DNA of 64,000 bases, taken from positions 186,001 to 250,000 of the forward strand of contig JAPFFF010000062.1 in the NCBI GenBank assembly GCA_039105265.1, in the 5' to 3' direction. The translations under genes and the position numbers were made by a program. Source of the DNA: Tritrichomonas musculus. Lineage: Eukaryota > Parabasalia > Tritrichomonadida > Tritrichomonadidae. Below, in pieces: positions 19,599 to 31,500 of this stretch. Below the pieces are notes generated by a model that worked only from the letters and a program-made list of their open reading frames with translations, ran no database searches and was not told the origin of the DNA. The stretch's first letter is position 1. Every line of letters starts with the position of its first letter.

Positions 19599-22500
19599 AT
19601 GACGTCTACAAACTCTAATTTATTTGGGAATTTATCAAAACTTCATGATTTTATTAATAATCAAGCCAAATTCCAAAAAGAAGGACTTAAAAACATAGCT
19701 GAAAAATATAATTTTTTTCTTTTTTTTGAAGGAGACATTCCGAACAAAGAGGAACTCCAAAAGATCACCAAAAATATTAGAGAATCAAAAATTATTGTAT
19801 TTGATCAAAAAGAAAAACTCAATGAAGAAACAAATAAAAAGAACCTTATTATTGGATTTGAAAAAACCATAATAATTCATGAGTTATCATCAAAATCATC
19901 AGAATTTCTTCAATATATCTTATCTATAAATGAGAAATTATCAGTAATCTTTTTATCAGAAACGAAAGTAATTATTGAACAAATAATATCAATTCGAAAC
20001 AAAGAAATTTTTCCAGACATAGATATTTTAGAAGAAATGCAAAGTCTCACAAGAGCTTTTAAAATAAGAAACAATAATTTTTGGTCACTGATTATTCCAA
20101 GTATATCATGCTATCTGATCAATAACTTCTATTTAAAAAAAAACAAAAATCGTATCACACAATTCATCCTCGATTTTGAGAAAGAAATTTCACAACCAAA
20201 TGGAAATGATTGCAAGTTTATATGCATAGATGAAGACGAATATGTAGAGCTAAGAAGTATTGGTAATACGACCTCTTCTCGTTGTGTATTAATTTTTTAC
20301 ATGAAACGATGCGAAATATATGTGATGAAGCAAGGAATCGGATTTAGCTCTGAAATATTTACATTATTTAATCGAGAAAAAGAAAACTATGAAATTATCA
20401 GGCATCCATGTTTCCCTAAATTCTTTGGTATTATCAAAGGGGAAAAAGGAATTATAATTGAATATATCAAAGGGCGAACACTAGATCACATTAATGAGTT
20501 GGAACTCTCATGTGAAGATAAAATTTTTATTATTTTTGAATTGATTCTAGTATTAAAGTATTTCCGTGATATAAAAATGATTTATCGAGATTTGAAACCA
20601 AATAATGTCATGATTGATGAAAATAAGACAGTTGTTTTAATTGATTTCGATAGATTGATTAAAAACAATGATAAACCTATCCACACTAAAGATTTGGGGG
20701 CAGATTATGCTGCACCAGAAGTTCTTTCATCAGGAAAATTTTCTTATGAAAGTGATATTTATTCATTTGGTAAAATGATTGGATATATAATTGAAACCGA
20801 TCCTTGTGTATCGAATGAATTTCCAATAATTGATGAAATTATAAAAAATTGCATTAATGAAGAACCACAAAAAAGGCCAAATATCTTTGACATAACTAAC
20901 AAAATCATTTATGAATTTCATCCGCAAGTTCAATATAAACTCGGTGTCATTTATTATGAAGGTAAATATATCACACGAGATATTGACAAATCAATTCATT
21001 ATTATTCACTCGCTGCAAATCAAAATTATCTAGCCTCACAAATCTATCTTGGCATCATTTATTATGAAGGTAAATATGTTCAACGTGACATCAACAAATC
21101 AATTCATTATTTTTCACTCGCTGCAAATCAAAATGATCCGCAAGTTCAATATAAACTCGGTGTCATTTATTATGAAGGTAAATATATCACACGAGATATT
21201 GACAAATCAATTCATTATTATTCACTCGCTGCAAATCAAAATTATCTAGCCTCACAAATCTATCTAGGCATCATTTATTATGAAGGTAAATATGTTCAAC
21301 GTGACATCAACAAATCAATTCATTATTTTTCACTCGCTGCAAATCAAAATGATCCGCAAGTTCAATATAAACTCGGTGTCATTTATTATGAAGGTAAATA
21401 TATCACACGAGATATTGACAAATCAATTCATTATTATTCACTCGCTGCAAATCAAAATGATCCGCAAGTTCAATATAAACTCGGTGTCATTTATTATGAA
21501 GGTAAATATATCACACGAGATATTGACAAATCAATTCATTATTATTCACTCGCTGCAAATCAAAATTATCTAGCCTCACAAATCTATCTTGGCATCATTT
21601 ATTATGAAGGTAAATATGTTCAACGTGACATCAACAAATCAATTCATTATTTTTCACTCGCTGCAAATCAAAATGATCCGCAAGTTCAATATAAACTCGG
21701 TGTCATTTATTATGAAGGTAAATATATCACACGAGATATTGACAAATCAATTCATTATTATTCACTCGCTGCAAATCAAAATGATCCGCAAGTTCAATAT
21801 AAACTCGGTGTCATTTATTATGAAGGTAAATATATCACACGAGATATTGACAAATCAATTCATTATTATTCACTCGCTGCAAATCAAAATTATCTAGCCT
21901 CACAAATCTATCTAGGCATCATTTATTATGAAGGTAAATATGTTCAACGTGACATCAACAAATCAATTCATTATTTTTCACTCGCTGCAAATCAAAATGA
22001 TCCGCAAGTTCAATATAAACTCGGTGTCATTTATTATGAAGGTAAATATATCACACGAGATATTGACAAATCAATTCATTATTATTCACTCGCTGCAAAT
22101 CAAAATGATCCGCAAGTTCAATATAAACTCGGTGTCATTTATTATGAAGGTAAATATATCACACGAGATATTGACAAATCAATTCATTATTTTTCACTCG
22201 CTGCAAATCAAAATGATCCGCAAGTTCAATATAAACTCGGTGTCATTTATTATGAAGGTAAATATATCACACGAGATATTGACAAATCAATTCATTATTA
22301 TTCACTCGCTGCAAATCAAAATTATCTAGCCTCACAAATCTATCTTGGCATCATTTATTATGAAGGTAAATATATCACACGAGATATTGACAAATCAATT
22401 CATTATTATTCACTCGCTGCAAATCAAAATTATCTAGCCTCACAAATCTATCTAGGCATCATTTATTATGAAGGTAAATATGTTCAACGTGACATCAACA

Positions 22501-25500
22501 AATCAATTCATTATTTTTCACTCGCTGCAAATCAAAATGATCCGCAAGTTCAATATAAACTCGGTGTCATTTATTATGAAGGTAAATATATCACACGAGA
22601 TATTGACAAATCAATTCATTATTATTCACTCGCTGCAAATCAAAATGATCCGCAAGTTCAATATAAACTCGGTGTCATTTATTATGAAGGTAAATATATC
22701 ACACGAGATATTGACAAATCAATTCATTATTATTCACTCGCTGCAAATCAAAATTATCTAGCCTCACAAATCTATCTTGGCATCATTTATTATGAAGGTA
22801 AATATATCACACGAGATATTGACAAATCAATTCATTATTATTCACTCGCTGCAAATCAAAATTATCTAGCCTCACAAATCTATCTAGGCATCATTTATTA
22901 TGAAGGTAAATATGTTCAACGTGACATCAACAAATCAATTCATTATTTTTCACTCGCTGCAAATCAAAATGATCCGCAAGTTCAATATAAACTCGGTGTC
23001 ATTTATTATGAAGGTAAATATATCACACGAGATATTGACAAATCAATTCATTATTATTCACTCGCTGCAAATCAAAATGATCCGCAAGTTCAATATAAAC
23101 TCGGTGTCATTTATTATGAAGGTAAATATATCACACGAGATATTGACAAATCAATTCATTATTATTCACTCGCTGCAAATCAAAATTATCTAGCCTCACA
23201 AATCTATCTAGGCATCATTTATTATGAAGGTAAATATGTTCAACGTGACATCAACAAATCAATTCATTATTTTTCACTCGCTGCAAATCAAAATGATCCG
23301 CAAGTTCAATATAAACTCGGTGTCATTTATTATGAAGGTAAATATATCACACGAGATATTGACAAATCAATTCATTATTATTCACTCGCTGCAAATCAAA
23401 ATGATCCGCAAGTTCAATATAAACTCGGTGTCATTTATTATGAAGGTAAATATATCACACGAGATATTGACAAATCAATTCATTATTTTTCACTCGCTGC
23501 AAATCAAAATGATCCGCAAGTTCAATATAAACTCGGTGTCATTTATTATGAAGGTAAATATATCACACGAGATATCGACAAATCAATTCATTATTATTCA
23601 CTCGCTGCAAATCAAAATGATCCGCAAGTTCAATATAAACTCGGTGTCATTTATTATGAAGGTAAATATATCACACGAGATATTGACAAATCAATTCATT
23701 ATTATTCACTCGCTGCAAATCAAAATTATCTAGCCTCACAAATCTATCTTGGCATCATTTATTATGAAGGTAAATATGTTCAACGTGACATCAACAAATC
23801 AATTCATTATTTTTCACTCGCTGCAAATCAAAATGATCCGCAAGTTCAATATAAACTCGGTGTCATTTATTATGAAGGTAAATATATCACACGAGATATT
23901 GACAAATCAATTCATTATTATTCACTCGCTGCAAATCAAAATTATCTAGCCTCACAAATCTATCTAGGCATCATTTATTATGAAGGTAAATATGTTCAAC
24001 GTGACATCAACAAATCAATTCATTATTTTTCACTCGCTGCAAATCAAAATGATCCGCAAGTTCAATATAAACTCGGTGTCATTTATTATGAAGGTAAATA
24101 TATCACACGAGATATTGACAAATCAATTCATTATTATTCACTCGCTGCAAATCAAAATGATCCGCAAGTTCAATATAAACTCGGTGTCATTTATTATGAA
24201 GGTAAATATATCACACGAGATATTGACAAATCAATTCATTATTATTCACTCGCTGCAAATCAAAATTATCTAGCCTCACAAATCTATCTTGGCATCATTT
24301 ATTATGAAGGTAAATATGTTCAACGTGACATCAACAAATCAATTCATTATTTTTCACTCGCTGCAAATCAAAATGATCCGCAAGTTCAATATAAACTCGG
24401 TGTCATTTATTATGAAGGTAAATATATCACACGAGATATTGACAAATCAATTCATTATTATTCACTCGCTGCAAATCAAAATTATCTAGCCTCACAAATC
24501 TATCTTGGCATCATTTATTATGAAGGTAAATATGTTCAACGTGACATCAACAAATCAATTCATTATTTTTCACTCGCTGCAAATCAAAATGATCCGCAAG
24601 TTCAATATAAACTCGGTGTCATTTATTATGAAGGTAAATATATCACACGAGATATTGACAAATCAATTCATTATTATTCACTCGCTGCAAATCAAAATTA
24701 TCTAGCCTCACAAATCTATCTAGGCATCATTTATTATGAAGGTAAATATGTTCAACGTGACATCAACAAATCAATTCATTATTTTTCACTCGCTGCAAAT
24801 CAAAATGATCCGCAAGTTCAATATAAACTCGGTGTCATTTATTATGAAGGTAAATATATCACACGAGATATTGACAAATCAATTCATTATTATTCACTCG
24901 CTGCAAATCAAAATGATCCGCAAGTTCAATATAAACTCGGTGTCATTTATTATGAAGGTAAATATATCACACGAGATATTGACAAATCAATTCATTATTA
25001 TTCACTCGCTGCAAATCAAAATTATCTAGCCTCACAAATCTATCTTGGCATCATTTATTATGAAGGTAAATATGTTCAACGTGACATCAACAAATCAATT
25101 CATTATTTTTCACTCGCTGCAAATCAAAATGATCCGCAAGTTCAATATAAACTCGGTGTCATTTATTATGAAGGTAAATATATCACACGAGATATCGACA
25201 AATCAATTCATTATTATTCACTCGCTGCAAATCAAAATGATCCGCAAGTTCAATATAAACTCGGTGTCATTTATTATGAAGGTAAATATATCACACGAGA
25301 TATTGACAAATCAATTCATTATTATTCACTCGCTGCAAATCAAAATTATCTAGCCTCACAAATCTATCTTGGCATCATTTATTATGAAGGTAAATATGTT
25401 CAACGTGACATCAACAAATCAATTCATTATTTTTCACTCGCTGCAAATCAAAATGATCCGCAAGCTCAATATAAACTCGGTGTCATTTATTATGAAGGTA

Positions 25501-28500
25501 AATATATCACACGAGATATTGACAAATCAATTCATTATTATTCACTCGCTGCAAATCAAAATGATCCGCAAGTTCAATATAAACTCGGTGTCATTTATTA
25601 TGAAGGTAAATATATCACACGAGATATTGACAAATCAATTCATTATTTTTCACTCGCTGCAAATCAAAATGATCCGCAAGTTCAATATAAACTCGGTGTC
25701 ATTTATTATGAAGGTAAATATATCACACGAGATATTGACAAATCAATTCATTATTATTCACTCGCTGCAAATCAAAATGATCCGCAAGTTCAATATAAAC
25801 TCGGTGTCATTTATTATGAAGGTAAATATATCACACGAGATATTGACAAATCAATTCATTATTTTTCACTCGCTGCAAATCAAAATGATCCGCAAGTTCA
25901 ATATAAACTCGGTGTCATTTATTATGAAGGTAAATATATCACACGAGATATTGACAAATCAATTCATTATTATTCACTCGCTGCAAATCAAAATTATCTA
26001 GCCTCACAAATCTATCTAGGCATCATTTATTATGAAGGTAAATATGTTCAACGTGACATCAACAAATCAATTCATTATTTTTCACTCGCTGCAAATCAAA
26101 ATGATCCGCAAGTTCAATATAAACTCGGTGTCATTTATTATGAAGGTAAATATATCACACGAGATATTGACAAATCAATTCATTATTATTCACTCGCTGC
26201 AAATCAAAATGATCCGCAAGTTCAATATAAACTCGGTGTCATTTATTATGAAGGTAAATATATCACACGAGATATTGACAAATCAATTCATTATTATTCA
26301 CTCGCTGCAAATCAAAATGATCCGCAAGTTCAATATAAACTCGGTGTCATTTATTATGAAGGTAAATATGTTCAACGTGACATCAACAAATCAATTCATT
26401 ATTATTCACTCGCTGCAAATCAAAATTATCTAGCCTCACAAATCTATCTAGGCATCATTTATTATGAAGGTAAATATGTTCAACGTGACATCAACAAATC
26501 AATTCATTATTTTTCACTCGCTGCAAATCAAAATGATCCGCAAGTTCAATATAAACTCGGTGTCATTTATTATGAAGGTAAATATATCACACGAGATATT
26601 GACAAATCAATTCATTATTATTCACTCGCTGCAAATCAAAATGATCCGCAAGTTCAATATAAACTCGGTGTCATTTATTATGAAGGTAAATATATCACAC
26701 GAGATATTGACAAATCAATTCATTATTTTTCACTCGCTGCAAATCAAAATGATCCGCAAGTTCAATATAAACTCGGTGTCATTTATTATGAAGGTAAATA
26801 TATCACACGAGATATTGACAAATCAATTCATTATTATTCACTCGCTGCAAATCAAAATTATCTAGCCTCACAAATCTATCTTGGCATCATTTATTATGAA
26901 GGTAAATATGTTCAACGTGACATCAACAAATCAATTCATTATTTTTCACTCGCTGCAAATCAAAATGATCCGCAAGTTCAATATAAACTCGGTGTCATTT
27001 ATTATGAAGGTAAATATATCACACGAGATATTGACAAATCAATTCATTATTATTCACTCGCTGCAAATCAAAATTATCTAGCCTCACAAATCTATCTAGG
27101 CATCATTTATTATGAAGGTAAATATGTTCAACGTGACATCAACAAATCAATTCATTATTTTTCACTCGCTGCAAATCAAAATGATCCGCAAGTTCAATAT
27201 AAACTCGGTGTCATTTATTATGAAGGTAAATATATCACACGAGATATTGACAAATCAATTCATTATTATTCACTCGCTGCAAATCAAAATGATCCGCAAG
27301 TTCAATATAAACTCGGTGTCATTTATTATGAAGGTAAATATATCACACGAGATATTGACAAATCAATTCATTATTATTCACTCGCTGCAAATCAAAATTA
27401 TCTAGCCTCACAAATCTATCTTGGCATCATTTATTATGAAGGTAAATATGTTCAACGTGACATCAACAAATCAATTCATTATTTTTCACTCGCTGCAAAT
27501 CAAAATGATCCGCAAGTTCAATATAAACTCGGTGTCATTTATTATGAAGGTAAATATATCACACGAGATATTGACAAATCAATTCATTATTATTCACTCG
27601 CTGCAAATCAAAATTATCTAGCCTCACAAATCTATCTTGGCATCATTTATTATGAAGGTAAATATGTTCAACGTGACATCAACAAATCAATTCATTATTT
27701 TTCACTCGCTGCAAATCAAAATGATCCGCAAGTTCAATATAAACTCGGTGTCATTTATTATGAAGGTAAATATATCACACGAGATATTGACAAATCAATT
27801 CATTATTATTCACTCGCTGCAAATCAAAATTATCTAGCCTCACAAATCTATCTAGGCATCATTTATTATGAAGGTAAATATGTTCAACGTGACATCAACA
27901 AATCAATTCATTATTTTTCACTCGCTGCAAATCAAAATGATCCGCAAGTTCAATATAAACTCGGTGTCATTTATTATGAAGGTAAATATATCACACGAGA
28001 TATTGACAAATCAATTCATTATTATTCACTCGCTGCAAATCAAAATGATCCGCAAGTTCAATATAAACTCGGTGTCATTTATTATGAAGGTAAATATATC
28101 ACACGAGATATTGACAAATCAATTCATTATTATTCACTCGCTGCAAATCAAAATTATCTAGCCTCACAAATCTATCTTGGCATCATTTATTATGAAGGTA
28201 AATATGTTCAACGTGACATCAACAAATCAATTCATTATTTTTCACTCGCTGCAAATCAAAATGATCCGCAAGTTCAATATAAACTCGGTGTCATTTATTA
28301 TGAAGGTAAATATATCACACGAGATATCGACAAATCAATTCATTATTATTCACTCGCTGCAAATCAAAATGATCCGCAAGTTCAATATAAACTCGGTGTC
28401 ATTTATTATGAAGGTAAATATATCACACGAGATATCGACAAATCAATTCATTATTATTCACTCGCTGCAAATCAAAATGATCCGCAAGTTCAATATAAAC

Positions 28501-31500
28501 TCGGTGTCATTTATTATGAAGGTAAATATATCACACGAGATATTGACAAATCAATTCATTATTATTCACTCGCTGCAAATCAAAATTATCTAGCCTCACA
28601 AATCTATCTTGGCATCATTTATTATGAAGGTAAATATGTTCAACGTGACATCAACAAATCAATTCATTATTTTTCACTCGCTGCAAATCAAAATGATCCG
28701 CAAGTTCAATATAAACTCGGTGTCATTTATTATGAAGGTAAATATATCACACGAGATATTGACAAATCAATTCATTATTATTCACTCGCTGCAAATCAAA
28801 ATTATCTAGCCTCACAAATCTATCTAGGCATCATTTATTATGAAGGTAAATATGTTCAACGTGACATCAACAAATCAATTCATTATTTTTCACTCGCTGC
28901 AAATCAAAATGATCCGCAAGTTCAATATAAACTCGGTGTCATTTATTATGAAGGTAAATATATCACACGAGATATTGACAAATCAATTCATTATTATTCA
29001 CTCGCTGCAAATCAAAATGATCCGCAAGTTCAATATAAACTCGGTGTCATTTATTATGAAGGTAAATATATCACACGAGATATTGACAAATCAATTCATT
29101 ATTATTCACTCGCTGCAAATCAAAATTATCTAGCCTCACAAATCTATCTTGGCATCATTTATTATGAAGGTAAATATGTTCAACGTGACATCAACAAATC
29201 AATTCATTATTTTTCACTCGCTGCAAATCAAAATGATCCGCAAGTTCAATATAAACTCGGTGTCATTTATTATGAAGGTAAATATATCACACGAGATATC
29301 GACAAATCAATTCATTATTATTCACTCGCTGCAAATCAAAATGATCCGCAAGTTCAATATAAACTCGGTGTCATTTATTATGAAGGTAAATATATCACAC
29401 GAGATATCGACAAATCAATTCATTATTATTCACTCGCTGCAAATCAAAATGATCCGCAAGTTCAATATAAACTCGGTGTCATTTATTATGAAGGTAAATA
29501 TATCACACGAGATATTGACAAATCAATTCATTATTATTCACTCGCTGCAAATCAAAATTATCTAGCCTCACAAATCTATCTTGGCATCATTTATTATGAA
29601 GGTAAATATGTTCAACGTGACATCAACAAATCAATTCATTATTTTTCACTCGCTGCAAATCAAAATGATCCGCAAGTTCAATATAAACTCGGTGTCATTT
29701 ATTATGAAGGTAAATATATCACACGAGATATTGACAAATCAATTCATTATTATTCACTCGCTGCAAATCAAAATTATCTAGCCTCACAAATCTATCTAGG
29801 CATCATTTATTATGAAGGTAAATATGTTCAACGTGACATCAACAAATCAATTCATTATTTTTCACTCGCTGCAAATCAAAATGATCCGCAAGTTCAATAT
29901 AAACTCGGTGTCATTTATTATGAAGGTAAATATATCACACGAGATATTGACAAATCAATTCATTATTATTCACTCGCTGCAAATCAAAATTATCTAGCCT
30001 CACAAATCTATCTTGGCATCATTTATTATGAAGGTAAATATGTTCAACGTGACATCAACAAATCAATTCATTATTATTCACTCGCTGCAAATCAAAATGA
30101 TCCGCAAGTTCAATATAAACTCGGTGTCATTTATTATGAAGGTAAATATATCACACGAGATATTGACAAATCAATTCATTATTATTCACTCGCTGCAAAT
30201 CAAAATTATCTAGCCTCACAAATCTATCTTGGCATCATTTATTATGAAGGTAAATATGTTCAACGTGACATCAACAAATCAATTCATTATTTTTCACTCG
30301 CTGCAAATCAAAATGATCCGCAAGTTCAATATAAACTCGGTGTCATTTATTATGAAGGTAAATATATCACACGAGATATTGACAAATCAATTCATTATTA
30401 TTCACTCGCTGCAAATCAAAATTATCTAGCCTCACAAATCTATCTAGGCATCATTTATTATGAAGGTAAATATGTTCAACGTGACATCAACAAATCAATT
30501 CATTATTTTTCACTCGCTGCAAATCAAAATGATCCGCAAGTTCAATATAAACTCGGTGTCATTTATTATGAAGGTAAATATATCACACGAGATATTGACA
30601 AATCAATTCATTATTATTCACTCGCTGCAAATCAAAATGATCCGCAAGTTCAATATAAACTCGGTGTCATTTATTATGAAGGTAAATATATCACACGAGA
30701 TATTGACAAATCAATTCATTATTATTCACTCGCTGCAAATCAAAATTATCTAGCCTCACAAATCTATCTTGGCATCATTTATTATGAAGGTAAATATGTT
30801 CAACGTGACATCAACAAATCAATTCATTATTTTTCACTCGCTGCAAATCAAAATGATCCGCAAGTTCAATATAAACTCGGTGTCATTTATTATGAAGGTA
30901 AATATATCACACGAGATATCGACAAATCAATTCATTATTATTCACTCGCTGCAAATCAAAATGATCCGCAAGTTCAATATAAACTCGGTGTCATTTATTA
31001 TGAAGGTAAATATATCACACGAGATATCGACAAATCAATTCATTATTATTCACTCGCTGCAAATCAAAATGATCCGCAAGTTCAATATAAACTCGGTGTC
31101 ATTTATTATGAAGGTAAATATATCACACGAGATATTGACAAATCAATTCATTATTATTCACTCGCTGCAAATCAAAATTATCTAGCCTCACAAATCTATC
31201 TTGGCATCATTTATTATGAAGGTAAATATGTTCAACGTGACATCAACAAATCAATTCATTATTTTTCACTCGCTGCAAATCAAAATGATCCGCAAGTTCA
31301 ATATAAACTCGGTGTCATTTATTATGAAGGTAAATATATCACACGAGATATTGACAAATCAATTCATTATTATTCACTCGCTGCAAATCAAAATTATCTA
31401 GCCTCACAAATCTATCTAGGCATCATTTATTATGAAGGTAAATATGTTCAACGTGACATCAACAAATCAATTCATTATTTTTCACTCGCTGCAAATCAAA